Assembly: GCF_013141695.1 (NCBI RefSeq) | Contig: NZ_WHNY01000090.1 | Span: forward strand, 62,001 to 126,000 | Reading direction: 5' to 3' | DNA length: 64,000 bases | Source: Paenibacillus plantarum | Lineage (GTDB): Bacteria > Bacillota > Bacilli > Paenibacillales > NBRC-103111 | Shown: positions 33,998 through 42,654 of the stretch, one piece after another | Position numbering within the stretch: the first letter of the stretch is position 1 | How the letters are laid out: every line of letters starts with the position of its first letter | Translations under genes and position numbers: made by a program | Notes under the pieces: generated by a model | What the model saw: the letters and a program-made list of their open reading frames with translations, nothing else | Told to the model about the DNA's origin: nothing | The model's database searches: none

Positions 33998-34411
33998 ATG
34001 TCGAATCTCACTCCTCATTCATCTATCATTTTGTTCGACGGGGTTTGCCTGCTCTGCAGCAGCGCGGTGCAATTCATCCTGCGAAACGACCCGAAGGGCG
34101 TGTTTCACTTCGCTTCTCTGCAGTCGGAGACGGGGCAACGATTGCTCGCCGAGCACAAGCTGCCGCTAGATCAACTCAGCACGATTGTGCTGATCGAAGG
34201 CGGCCACGCTTATACGCGCAGCTCAGCCGCTTTGCGCATTGCACGGCGCTTGCGCGGTGCATGGCCACTCGCTTACGCGGCGATCGTGATCCCAGCTCCG
34301 ATCCGCAATCTCGGATACAGCTTCATCGCACGCAACCGCTATCGCTGGTTCGGCAAGACCGAGCATTGCATGCTGCCGAAGCCGGAGCATAAGGCGCGGT
34401 TTCTGGATTGA
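33998..34411 (+). CDS. DCC family thiol-disulfide oxidoreductase
   Basis: The 137-residue protein has the family motif DGVCLLC (DxxCxxC) near the N-terminus and the terminal CMLP pattern of the DCC/YuxK group, which has a thioredoxin-like fold. The substrate is unknown. The start at 33998 follows AAAGGAGG by six bases; the longer frame to 33902 lacks a site. It is richer in GC than the sulfur genes and probably independent of them. Confidence 0.88.
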   Translation: MSNLTPHSSIILFDGVCLLCSSAVQFILRNDPKGVFHFASLQSETGQRLLAEHKLPLDQLSTIVLIEGGHAYTRSSAALRIARRLRGAWPLAYAAIVIPAPIRNLGYSFIARNRYRWFGKTEHCMLPKPEHKARFLD

Positions 34412-34440
34412 GCTGGCCTCATGCCATCAACGATAACGGC

Positions 34441-34464
34441 AAAAAAACCTGCAGCACTCGCAGG
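34441..34464 (-). terminator. Intrinsic terminator of the dioxygenase gene
   Basis: On the minus strand CCTGC and GCAGG pair around seven bases and are followed by seven U residues, 20 bases after the stop codon. Confidence 0.7.
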
Positions 34465-34483
34465 CCTTCGAACAACAACGAAC

Positions 34484-35281
34484 CTATGTCTCCTGCTTAC
34501 GTATACGTAGACTGCCGAACATCCAACAGCATAGGCTCAGGGTGCCCATCTGGAAGCTATGATGCAACAGCTTCGCGCTCCGCGTAGCATCACCTGCTCC
34601 CATCGCGATGAGCAATGGCGCAAAATGCTCCGGCGTCGGCACAGCCTCCCGCGCATGCGGCGCTCGTTCGTCGTAGCGAATCAGCGCCTCCAAATTCCAC
34701 GTTTCGAGCTGCTCCTCTAGCCACTCATCGAACTCCACGGCCCAAAGCTGCGGCACCGGATTGTTATAATCCAGCTTACGTAGATTGTGAACCGTTCCGC
34801 CACTGCCAATAACCAGCACCTGCTCATCCCGCAAAGAGCCTAAGGCGGCGCCAATTCGGTAATGCTCCTCGGGTGTTAATCGCGGGTTAACCGAAAGTGT
34901 CACAACAGGAATCTGTGCAAGGGGGTACATAATGGAGAGCGGCGCCCAAGCTCCGTGATCCATGCCTCGCCTGTCATTCAACTCACAGCGTATACCCTCC
35001 TGTTGAAATAACTGCTGGATATGGAGGCTTAAAGTCAGATCCCCTTTGGCCGGATAGTTAATGTCATAAAGTTCTTCCGGGAAACCCGAGAAATCGTACA
35101 TCATCTCCGGCTCGACAGCCGAGCTGATCTTCTGAACCGCGCTTTCCCAATGTGCACTGAACACAACGATGGCTTTCGGCTTAGGAAGCGACATCGCTAG
35201 CCTCTGCAGAAACTCTGTATACGCATGCTGCTCAATCGCCAAACTCGGTGAGCCATGCGCAATAAAAAATGCCGGCAGCAC
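34484..35281 (-). CDS. LigB-type extradiol ring-cleavage dioxygenase (YgiD/DODA family)
   Basis: About 265 residues match class III extradiol enzymes: AHGSPS near the N-terminus, SAHWE, DHGAWAPL and GSGGTVHNL provide the His residues for the Fe2+ or Zn2+ site. Bacterial members such as YgiD cleave L-DOPA and related catechols. The natural substrate here is unknown. I start at the GTG at 35281, ten bases after GGAGG, giving the normal N-terminus; a TTG at 35305 lies upstream of that site. Confidence 0.88.
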   Translation of the reverse strand: MLPAFFIAHGSPSLAIEQHAYTEFLQRLAMSLPKPKAIVVFSAHWESAVQKISSAVEPEMMYDFSGFPEELYDINYPAKGDLTLSLHIQQLFQQEGIRCELNDRRGMDHGAWAPLSIMYPLAQIPVVTLSVNPRLTPEEHYRIGAALGSLRDEQVLVIGSGGTVHNLRKLDYNNPVPQLWAVEFDEWLEEQLETWNLEALIRYDERAPHAREAVPTPEHFAPLLIAMGAGDATRSAKLLHHSFQMGTLSLCCWMFGSLRIRKQET

Positions 35282-35375
35282 AGCAACACCCCCTCCCACA
35301 ACCAAATCAGTGCCAATTATCTACATTATTCACGAATCTGTGAAAATAAAACCATGTTGCGATCCGTCTCTGCCC

Positions 35376-36299
35376 TCACTTACCGTTCACAAACTGCTCA
35401 ATCCCATCCGCAATGCCCGTCGCAAGCTTCTTCTGATACGCCGCATCCGACATGAGCTCGTCCTCTTCCGGATTCGTCATGAACCCGATCTCCACAAGGG
35501 CGACGGGTACCTTCGACCAGTTGAAGCCGCTCAGATCGTCTCGCGCCGAAAGGCCACGTCCCTTCTGACCCGTTGCTTGCTGCATGCCAGCTAGGAGAAA
35601 AACAGCAGCCTGCTTGCTTTCCGCTGCGATTGGCTTAACAGCTGGTTGCGCAGCTGACGGGTACAGAACCGAAAATCCCTTCGTACTTGCCGAAGCGTCA
35701 CCATCTGCATGAATCCGTACAACCAGCGCCGCTCCCGCCTCATTCGCCATATCTGCACGCTGCTTGTTGCTAATATCCACGTCATGCGTCTCCCTCGTCA
35801 TGGCTACTTTGATCCCCCGGCGGGCTAGCTCCGCTTTAAGCAGTACGGATACCTCCAGATTTAGTACGTACTCTGGCTTCTTCGTCTTTACACCTACTGT
35901 ACCGGAGCTAACTTTGGGCTTCGTTTCCCGCGTATCTGGCCCGACCTGCTCAGGTGCGTTATTACCAACCTTTTGATGTCCAGGGTCGATCATAACAAGC
36001 TTATTGCTCTTAGGAACACTAGGCAGCGTGGTTGGAGCAGCCGTCTTCGTTGGAGTTGGCTTCGTTTCTGGCGTTGCGACAGGTGTTGGAGCCGTTGTTG
36101 GGACAGGCGTAATGGTAGGTGCTGCCTGTACAACTGGCGGCGCAGCCGTTGTCTGCGCTACTGTGGCCACTGGCGAAGCACTCTGCACAGCCTCCGTCGT
36201 AGGCAACGCCACGGGTACTGGCTGCTTATCTCCACAACCAGCCATCACACCAGCAAGCGATATGATCGCGGAGAGTATCAGCATTCTTTTATCAAACAT
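35376..36299 (-). CDS. Lipoprotein N-acetylmuramoyl-L-alanine amidase (Amidase_3)
   Basis: The 307-residue protein has a lipoprotein signal ending GVMAGCGDK (Cys 22), a Pro/Thr/Ala-rich spacer of about 80 residues, and an Amidase_3 domain with MIDPGHQ, an N-terminal Glu-containing strand, VRIHADG and VALVEIGFMTN. These carry the zinc ligands and catalytic Glu. It should cut the amide between muramic acid and the stem peptide at the cell surface. The start at 36299 follows GAAGGGG. Confidence 0.9.
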   Translation of the reverse strand: MFDKRMLILSAIISLAGVMAGCGDKQPVPVALPTTEAVQSASPVATVAQTTAAPPVVQAAPTITPVPTTAPTPVATPETKPTPTKTAAPTTLPSVPKSNKLVMIDPGHQKVGNNAPEQVGPDTRETKPKVSSGTVGVKTKKPEYVLNLEVSVLLKAELARRGIKVAMTRETHDVDISNKQRADMANEAGAALVVRIHADGDASASTKGFSVLYPSAAQPAVKPIAAESKQAAVFLLAGMQQATGQKGRGLSARDDLSGFNWSKVPVALVEIGFMTNPEEDELMSDAAYQKKLATGIADGIEQFVNGK

Positions 36300-36394
36300 C
36301 GGCAATTCCCCTTCTTCTCTATGCTCTGTATAAAAACAGCCGCCATTCGCGAAACTAACCCTACCATGCTTCTCCACATTTGGGAGGTTCCGCT

Positions 36395-36523
36395 ATGCAG
36401 TCACTTTGGCATTATTTCACTGATCACTGGCTGTCCATATCATTAATTGTTCTTGCCTTATTGGCGTGTTATTTCGTCTACAAGAACAGAAGTAAATATA
36501 TTCGCGGCTGGGATAAAAAGTAA
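36395..36523 (+). CDS. Small single-span membrane peptide, 42 aa
   Basis: A 43-codon frame has a strong ribosome site (GGGAGG, six bases before ATG). The peptide begins MQSLWHYFTDHW, has one hydrophobic helix (residues 13-29, with one Cys) and a basic tail ending GWDKK. No homologue is recognised. It lies alone between the amidase and the zeta-like toxin, on the opposite strand. Coding is supported by the site and the clear membrane-plus-basic-tail layout. Confidence 0.55.
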   Translation: MQSLWHYFTDHWLSISLIVLALLACYFVYKNRSKYIRGWDKK

Positions 36524-36622
36524 TCCAAAAAAACTCGCTCCTTCATCGGCTGTTCACCAGTGATGGTACGAGTTTATCACAACGTATGCACTGCACGCCC
36601 CCTAGGCCGATGACCGCAAGTT

Positions 36623-37189
36623 CTACTTGAGGGCATTGAATAACCATGCAGGCCAGTGCTGCGTTTGAGACATAACGATACCATGCTCGAACACTAGTAG
36701 CGTCCGCAGGCTCCTGTCGCTATTATCCAATACAACTGCATAATCCGCGAGGGATATTGCCTTTTTGAGATTGGACAGCGAGGTATCATAGCGGCGCAGA
36801 ATGTCGGAAGTCGCTATGAAATGCCCACCTTCGATAACACGAGTTCGTACCCGGTCGATATGCATTTGAACATCTTGGAGTCCAATGTAATAAAAGATGA
36901 TCCGATAGCCTTTTTCCCGGGCTTCTTGCATCCGTTTCAGATAGAAATCACTAGATAAGGTTGTTTCAACTGCCAGACTTTTTCGGTTCTCCAGGCAGTC
37001 CCGAATGGCTTTCAGGGCTAGTTTGCCAGCAGCGAGATCCGCTTTACGTGGGTTTTCGGGATTGATCACCCTCGCATACAAATCTGGATTGATGAGATTA
37101 TCGAATGTATCTCCATAATGATCAATTAACGTCGATTTCCCCGCGCCATTGCAACCCGCAAAAACCGTCATTTCAGGCATTCTGGCCAC
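36623..37189 (-). CDS. Zeta-toxin-like P-loop kinase
   Basis: The 188-residue protein has Walker A GCNGAGKST (12-20), a conserved INPDLYAR (33-40) with Asp36 in the substrate-binding position, and VETTLSS, the layout of zeta/PezT-type kinases that phosphorylate UDP-N-acetylglucosamine or related sugars. Chromosomal zeta-like proteins also include harmless kinases. The neighbouring small gene upstream, four bases away, makes a toxin-antitoxin pair likely. Confidence 0.85.
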   Translation of the reverse strand: MARMPEMTVFAGCNGAGKSTLIDHYGDTFDNLINPDLYARVINPENPRKADLAAGKLALKAIRDCLENRKSLAVETTLSSDFYLKRMQEAREKGYRIIFYYIGLQDVQMHIDRVRTRVIEGGHFIATSDILRRYDTSLSNLKKAISLADYAVVLDNSDRSLRTLLVFEHGIVMSQTQHWPAWLFNALK

Positions 37190-37193
37190 CTCT

Positions 37194-37382
37194 TTACAGT
37201 TTATAATCGGTCAGATTGCCATCAGAGTCTATAACTTGGATATAGCGCTCCCCTGTCGGCTCTTGCCGGATGCGCTTGCCATTTTCAATATAAAAAATAG
37301 GAGCACCAGCTTTTCTCGCCTTATCTTGTACGGATTGCTCGATCTTCTTGAAGATTTCATTCAATTCCTTTTCAGTCTTCAT
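37194..37382 (-). CDS. Small putative antitoxin paired with the zeta-like kinase
   Basis: The 62-residue protein has a helical Lys/Glu-rich N-terminal half and a short beta-rich C-terminal half (FYIENGKRIRQEPTGERYIQV). It precedes the zeta-like gene by four bases on the same strand, the usual antitoxin-first order. It is not like the epsilon antitoxin or the PezA helix-turn-helix, so partner binding is inferred from position alone. Confidence 0.7.
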   Translation of the reverse strand: MKTEKELNEIFKKIEQSVQDKARKAGAPIFYIENGKRIRQEPTGERYIQVIDSDGNLTDYKL

Positions 37383-37474
37383 GCCGGATCACCACCTAAT
37401 GATTAATTGCTTTTCTTCCCATTATATCATACTACGTCCTCGCATAATCACGATGGCATGACTAGCGAAAACAA

Positions 37475-37514
37475 AAAACCACAACCCCTTATTCACATAA
37501 AGGGCTGTGGTTTT
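37475..37514 (-). terminator. Intrinsic terminator of the purine operon
   Basis: AAAAACCACAGCCC... pairs with CCCCT...TGTGGTTTTT in a long stem with one mismatch around a short loop, and runs of T follow on the minus strand. It lies 13 bases after the purD stop codon. Confidence 0.85.
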
Positions 37515-37526
37515 TACTTTACCAAT

Positions 37527-38792
37527 CTATTTCAACGCCTTCATCGCAATATCCGTACGGTAATGCTTACCTTCGAAATGGATCCGATCCGCATCGGCAT
37601 AAGCCTTCTGACGAGCTTCAATGATATCTTTGCCAAGGCCTGTGATACCTAGAACACGTCCGCCATTCGTGACGATTTGTCCGTTCTCATCAACTGCTGT
37701 ACCCGCGTGGAACACGAGGGCATCCTGCACTTGATCTAAGCCAGTGATCGGCAATCCCTTCGGATACGGTCCGGGGTATCCTGGCGAAGCGACGATCACA
37801 CATACTGCCGCTTGTTCGCTCCACTCGATTGGCTGCTCAGCCAACGTACCGTTGTTGATCGCTAGGAAAATATCCAGCAAATCTGTTTTCAATCGCGGCA
37901 AAATCACCTGCGTCTCCGGATCACCGAAGCGCGCGTTGAACTCAATCGTTTTTACACCGTTCGGGGTCAAAATCAGACCCGCATACAGCACGCCTTTGAA
38001 CGGACGGCCTTCTGCCACCATCGCATCAGCCGTAGGCTGAACGATGTTCACAAGTGCTTCTTGCACGATGGACTCTGGAATATGTGGAAGCGGAGAGTAC
38101 GTCCCCATTCCACCTGTATTCGGTCCTTTATCGTTATCAAAAACCGGCTTATGATCCTGCGAAGGCACCATCAAACGCACCGTCGAACCATCAACGAAAG
38201 CCAGTAAGGACATTTCTTGGCCTGTCAGGAACTCCTCGATCACGACGCTTGCGCCTGCCGATGCTCCAAAAACCTGACCTACCATGATGTCTTTCAACGC
38301 AGCTTCCGCTTCTTCCATCGTTTGCGCAACCGTAACGCCTTTACCAGCGGCTAAGCCGTCTGCTTTGATAACGATTGGCGCTGTTTGCGAGCGCAAGTAA
38401 GCCAGTGCCGGCTCATACGCGTCGAAAGACTCGTACGCAGCCGTTGGGATGCTGTATTTTTTGAGCAGCTGCTTCATGAACACTTTGCTGCCTTCAATGA
38501 TCGCTGCGTTGGCACGAGGGCCGAAGGCTGCAATGCCTTTTGACTCCAAATGATCAACCAATCCTGCCGCTAACGGATCATCAGGCGCAACCATAACCAA
38601 GTCAATGGCTTGCTCCTTCGCAAATGTGCTGATCTCTTCGAACTGAAGTTCCGTGATCGGCACGCATTCCGCTAATCCGGCAATCCCGCCGTTTCCTGGT
38701 GCGCAGAACAGCTTGCTGATTTTTGGGCTTTTGCTTAGTGCCCATACAATGGCATGCTCACGTCCGCCACGTCCAATAACTAATACACGCAT
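37527..38792 (-). CDS. purD: Phosphoribosylamine-glycine ligase
   Basis: The 421-residue ATP-grasp enzyme joins glycine to phosphoribosylamine, the second step of purine synthesis. It starts MRVLVIGRGGREHAI and contains GKGVTV, GGMGTYSPLP and ARFGDPETQ motifs. It is the last gene of the operon and is followed by a terminator. Length and sequence are normal. Confidence 0.97.
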   Translation of the reverse strand: MRVLVIGRGGREHAIVWALSKSPKISKLFCAPGNGGIAGLAECVPITELQFEEISTFAKEQAIDLVMVAPDDPLAAGLVDHLESKGIAAFGPRANAAIIEGSKVFMKQLLKKYSIPTAAYESFDAYEPALAYLRSQTAPIVIKADGLAAGKGVTVAQTMEEAEAALKDIMVGQVFGASAGASVVIEEFLTGQEMSLLAFVDGSTVRLMVPSQDHKPVFDNDKGPNTGGMGTYSPLPHIPESIVQEALVNIVQPTADAMVAEGRPFKGVLYAGLILTPNGVKTIEFNARFGDPETQVILPRLKTDLLDIFLAINNGTLAEQPIEWSEQAAVCVIVASPGYPGPYPKGLPITGLDQVQDALVFHAGTAVDENGQIVTNGGRVLGITGLGKDIIEARQKAYADADRIHFEGKHYRTDIAMKALK

Positions 38793-38859
38793 CTGTGGAA
38801 ACCCCTCTCATGGGGAATGCCCACGGTCCACTTACGAATCGTGAGCATTCTCAATTGTT

Positions 38860-40407
38860 TTAATGTTTAAAGTGACGAACGCCTGTCATCACCATTGCAA
38901 TGCCGTTTTCGTTAGCAACGCGGATGGACTCTTCGTCTTTGATGGAGCCGCCTGGCTGAATCACCGCAGTGATGCCTGCTTTTGCTGCCATTTCGAGCGT
39001 ATCGCCCATCGGGAAGAACGCATCGGACGAAAGGACGGAACCTTTGGACTTGTCGCCAGCTTGCTCGATTGCGATTTTCGCTGCGCCAACACGGTTCATT
39101 TGACCCGCGCCTACGCCAACTGTCATATCGTCAGCTACAAGTACGATCGCGTTAGATTTAACGTGCTTAACTACTTTCCATGCGAAAAGCAATTGCTTCA
39201 TCTCTTCCGCTGTCGGTTGACGCTCGGAAACGACTTTCAGGTCGGCTTCTGTCAGTTGGTAAGCGTCGCTAGCTTGTACAAGCATGCCGCCTTCTACTGT
39301 TGTAATCACTGGCTGGGACTCACGACCAGCAATAGTATCCAAACCGGCTACTTTCAGTAGGCGGATGTTTTTCTTTTTAGCCAGAATCTCAAGTGCTTCT
39401 GGTGTAAAATCTGGCGCGATGACGATCTCCAAGAAGATCTCATGCAGCAATTGCGCTGTCGCTTCGTCGATCGCACGGTTCGCAGCCACGATACCACCGA
39501 AGATGGAAGTAGGGTCTGCATTGTACGCTTTCGTGTAAGCTTCAAGTACATTCGTACCGATACCTACGCCGCAAGGGTTCATGTGCTTAACTGCAACTAC
39601 TGCAGGCTCACTGAACTCTTTTACAATTTGAAGAGCCGTGTTCGCATCATTAATATTGTTGTACGATAATTCTTTACCGTGTAATTGTTCAGCCGTTGTG
39701 ATGTTGCCAGCAGCCGCATTCGGCGTGCGGTAAAACGCTGCGCTTTGGTGCGGGTTCTCGCCGTAGCGAAGCTCTTGCATTTTTTCATACGTTACTGTGT
39801 AACGCTCTGGGTAAGGCTCGCCCTGAAGGCCAGTCAAATAGTCACCAATCAAAGCATCGTAAGCGCCAGTGTGACGGAACACTTTTGCTGCAAGACGTTT
39901 GCGCGTCGCCAGCGTTGTATCGCCAGTCTCTTGGACTTCTTCCAACACTTTCGCATAGTCAGTCGTATCTACGATAACGGATACGAAAGCATGGTTTTTC
40001 GCTGCGGAACGAAGCATGGTAGGTCCACCGATATCGATGTTCTCGATCGCATCTTCGTAAGTCACGTCAGGCTTTGCAATCGTTTCTGCAAAAGGATACA
40101 AATTCACGACAACGAGATCAATATACTCAAGGCCAAGCTCTTTCATGCTTGCTTGGTGCTCTGCGTTGTCACGAACAGCCAAAAGTCCGCCATGCACGTT
40201 CGGGTGAAGTGTCTTCACGCGTCCGTCCATGATTTCCGGGAACCCTGTAACCTCGGAAATACCGATAACCGGTACCCCTTTATCCTTTAACAAACTAAGC
40301 GTACCACCTGTGGAAATGATCTCAACGCCTAGCTTCGACAGCTCGCTCGCGAATTCTACGATGCCCGTTTTATCGAAAACGGAAATCAGTGCTCTTTTGA
40401 TTGCCAC
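38860..40407 (-). CDS. purH: Bifunctional AICAR transformylase / IMP cyclohydrolase
   Basis: The 515-residue protein catalyses the last two steps to IMP. The N-terminal cyclohydrolase domain has ISVFDKTGI-like and TGGT motifs; the C-terminal transformylase has RYGENPHQSAAFY and the KHMNPCG region with the catalytic Lys-His. The start is GTG at 40407 with AAGGAGG eight bases upstream. It lies 485 bp downstream of purN, an unusually long gap inside this operon that holds a hairpin array. Confidence 0.97.
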   Translation of the reverse strand: MAIKRALISVFDKTGIVEFASELSKLGVEIISTGGTLSLLKDKGVPVIGISEVTGFPEIMDGRVKTLHPNVHGGLLAVRDNAEHQASMKELGLEYIDLVVVNLYPFAETIAKPDVTYEDAIENIDIGGPTMLRSAAKNHAFVSVIVDTTDYAKVLEEVQETGDTTLATRKRLAAKVFRHTGAYDALIGDYLTGLQGEPYPERYTVTYEKMQELRYGENPHQSAAFYRTPNAAAGNITTAEQLHGKELSYNNINDANTALQIVKEFSEPAVVAVKHMNPCGVGIGTNVLEAYTKAYNADPTSIFGGIVAANRAIDEATAQLLHEIFLEIVIAPDFTPEALEILAKKKNIRLLKVAGLDTIAGRESQPVITTVEGGMLVQASDAYQLTEADLKVVSERQPTAEEMKQLLFAWKVVKHVKSNAIVLVADDMTVGVGAGQMNRVGAAKIAIEQAGDKSKGSVLSSDAFFPMGDTLEMAAKAGITAVIQPGGSIKDEESIRVANENGIAMVMTGVRHFKH

Positions 40408-40892
40408 TATGCTTCCTCCTTAGGGAATGGAATTGTATGTGAATGGGTGAAAGATGTAAAAATGAGTACAAAGTTAAGCACAAAGATTAGTGCAAAAGTT
40501 CAATAATGAGTGCGAAAATGAAATCCCTCCGTAAGAGGTTTCAAGTTATTGAGCTACTCCAAGTTCCTCGACGAACAACGTTTATCCTAAGAAGCAACAG
40601 TTGCAGGAACGCCCACAAATTAAATCAGTCGGGGATATTCAACATCCCCGAGATCGGTTCAGTCCTTCACGACGCTGTAAGCGTGTTTTTCAACGTTACA
40701 GCTCGGTCAACAGCACTGTTCGGCTCGGCACGACGCTGTAAGCGCGTTTTTCACCGTTACAGCTCGAAGAACGGCTCGGTTCAGCTCTTCACGACGCTGT
40801 AAGCATGTTTTTCACCGTTACAGCTCGAAGAACAGCTCGATTCAGCCCTTCACGACGCTGTAAGCGTGTTTTTCACCGTTACAGCTCAAAAC
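40408..40892 (-). other. Long gap inside the purine operon (purN to purH), 485 bp
   Basis: In addition to the 61-bp hairpin array (40674-40885), the gap holds a separate stem (CGGGGAT/ATCCCCG) at 40630-40650 and a degenerate stretch of AGTACAAAG/AGTGCAAAA-like units at about 40455-40520, followed by the purH ribosome site. No terminator U-run or gene is seen, so the purN transcript should read through. Confidence 0.6.
40674..40885 (-). repeat. Four-copy 61-bp tandem hairpin array in the purine operon
   Basis: Four inverted repeats, each GCTGTAA then about 15 bases then TTACAGC, begin at 40674, 40735, 40796 and 40857: an exact 61-bp period. Each hairpin is followed by a spacer of about 32 bases with CTCG, GTT/AAC and TTCAG/CTTC blocks that also repeat. 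Loops differ by single bases only. It is transcribed between purN and purH. Confidence 0.85.
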
Positions 40893-41504
40893 CTACAGCC
40901 GCACGCTAACCCTGCGGCCGTCCAAGCTCACGCGTCCCTCGCGCAGCCACCGCACAACCTGCGGCAGCAGCACGTGCTCAGCCGCGTGGATTCGCTCCGT
41001 GAGCGAATCTGCCGTCTCGTGCTCGTGGATTTCCACGGCACGCTGGGCAATGATCGGGCCGGAGTCCAGCCCGCCATCAACAAAATGCACCGTGACGCCT
41101 GTCTGCTTCACGCCATACTCAACCGCCTGTTCCACAGCGCGCACGCCGGGGAACGAAGGCAACAAAGATGGATGAATATTAATCATCCGCCCAAAGTAAG
41201 GCTCAACCAGCACATTCGTAATAATCCGCATGTACCCTGCCATCACCACCAGATCGACCTGGCGATCCTGCAGCTCTTTCAAGATCAGCGTCTCATACGC
41301 CTCACGGCTTTCGTACTCTTTCGGATTAAAAGCAAACACAGGCACTTTCGCTTCCTTGGCGCGCTCAACTACGAATGCTTTTGGGCGGTCACAGACAAGA
41401 AGCTCGATGCTAACATCAAGCTTCCCCTTCTGTACCTGATCCACAATAGCCTGGAAGTTCGAACCGCTGCCTGAAGCCATAACCGCGATGCGATAAGGCT
41501 GCAT
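40893..41504 (-). CDS. purN: Phosphoribosylglycinamide formyltransferase (folate-dependent)
   Basis: The 203-residue enzyme transfers formyl from 10-formyl-tetrahydrofolate to GAR. It has MASGSGSNFQ, MAGYMRI and the active-site segment INIHPSLLPSFPG plus HFVDGGLDSGPII with the catalytic Asn/His/Asp. Its ATG overlaps the purM stop by one base (TAATG), so the two are translationally coupled. Confidence 0.97.
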   Translation of the reverse strand: MQPYRIAVMASGSGSNFQAIVDQVQKGKLDVSIELLVCDRPKAFVVERAKEAKVPVFAFNPKEYESREAYETLILKELQDRQVDLVVMAGYMRIITNVLVEPYFGRMINIHPSLLPSFPGVRAVEQAVEYGVKQTGVTVHFVDGGLDSGPIIAQRAVEIHEHETADSLTERIHAAEHVLLPQVVRWLREGRVSLDGRRVSVRL

Positions 41505-42544
41505 TACACGTCAGCTCCTTGGAACGTAACTACACGCTCGCCTTCTGTAACAACACCTAAACGGTAAGCTTTCTCGCCTTGCGCTTCTGCTGCAGCAATC
41601 GCTTTCTCTGCATCGTCAGCTGCTACGATGACAACCATCCCGATTCCCATGTTGAACGTACGGAACATATCATTGTTTGTGATGTTACCTACACGCTGCA
41701 TCAAAGAGAAAATCGGAAGGATCGGCCATGATCCATATTGGATATCCACGTTCACGCCATCAGGCAGAACCCGCGGAATATTTTCGATGAAACCGCCGCC
41801 TGTGATATGCGCCATACCTTTGATCGCTACGTCTTCCAACATAGCTAGAACTGGCTTCACATACAGCTTCGTTGGCTCAAGCAACACGTTACCAAGCTTG
41901 TCGCCAAGCTCTTCTACATGCCCTTGAAGGGTATATCCGTTATCTTCTAGCAAAAGCTTACGCACAAGCGAGAACCCGTTACTGTGCACACCGCTCGAAG
42001 CTAGTCCTAGCACGACATCTCCAGGACGGATCGTTGTTCCGTCGATGATCTTTTTCTTGTCGACGATTCCAACCGTAAAGCCAGCAATGTCATACTCCCC
42101 TTGTGCATACATGCCTGGCATTTCCGCCGTTTCACCACCGATTAGTGAGCAACCAGATTGCGCACAACCGTCGGCGATCCCTTTAATAATCGCTTCAATT
42201 TTCTCTGGAATGACTTTGTCACAAGCGAGATAGTCTAGGAAGAACAATGGCTCTGCGCCTTGAACGATAATATCATTCACACACATCGCAACTGCGTCGA
42301 TCCCAATCGTATCATGCTTATCCATGGCAAAAGCGATCTTCAGCTTCGTGCCTACGCCGTCCGTACCCGATACGAGTACAGGCTCCTCATACTTGTCTTT
42401 GTTCAAGCTGAACAGCCCGCCGAAGCCACCGAGATCTGTTAACACTTCAGGACGGAATGTCCGTTTAACGTGCTTTTTCATCCGTTCTACTGCTTCGTTC
42501 CCCGCCGCGATATCGACGCCAGCCTTTTTATAAGCATCCGACAC
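41504..42544 (-). CDS. purM: Phosphoribosylformylglycinamidine cyclo-ligase (AIR synthetase)
   Basis: The 346-residue enzyme closes the imidazole ring. It carries the glycine-rich FGGLFSL segment, GTDGVGTK nucleotide-binding motif and GGETAEMPGMY. It follows purF by 110 bp, a gap with one short hairpin, and overlaps purN. Confidence 0.97.
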   Translation of the reverse strand: MSDAYKKAGVDIAAGNEAVERMKKHVKRTFRPEVLTDLGGFGGLFSLNKDKYEEPVLVSGTDGVGTKLKIAFAMDKHDTIGIDAVAMCVNDIIVQGAEPLFFLDYLACDKVIPEKIEAIIKGIADGCAQSGCSLIGGETAEMPGMYAQGEYDIAGFTVGIVDKKKIIDGTTIRPGDVVLGLASSGVHSNGFSLVRKLLLEDNGYTLQGHVEELGDKLGNVLLEPTKLYVKPVLAMLEDVAIKGMAHITGGGFIENIPRVLPDGVNVDIQYGSWPILPIFSLMQRVGNITNNDMFRTFNMGIGMVVIVAADDAEKAIAAAEAQGEKAYRLGVVTEGERVVTFQGADV

Positions 42545-42654
42545 TGACCAACACTCCTTAGTTTGTCTATATATGGGGGAGGTCGCTAGACCCCCGTTTT
42601 CTCTCTTTTACTCTTAGCTGAATCCGTGACGTGAAGCCGTCACAGAATCATCTG

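Noticed and set aside
40674..40885. CRISPR array
   Set aside because: Repeats and intervening spacers both repeat with a 61-bp period, so there are no unique spacers, and no cas genes are nearby.
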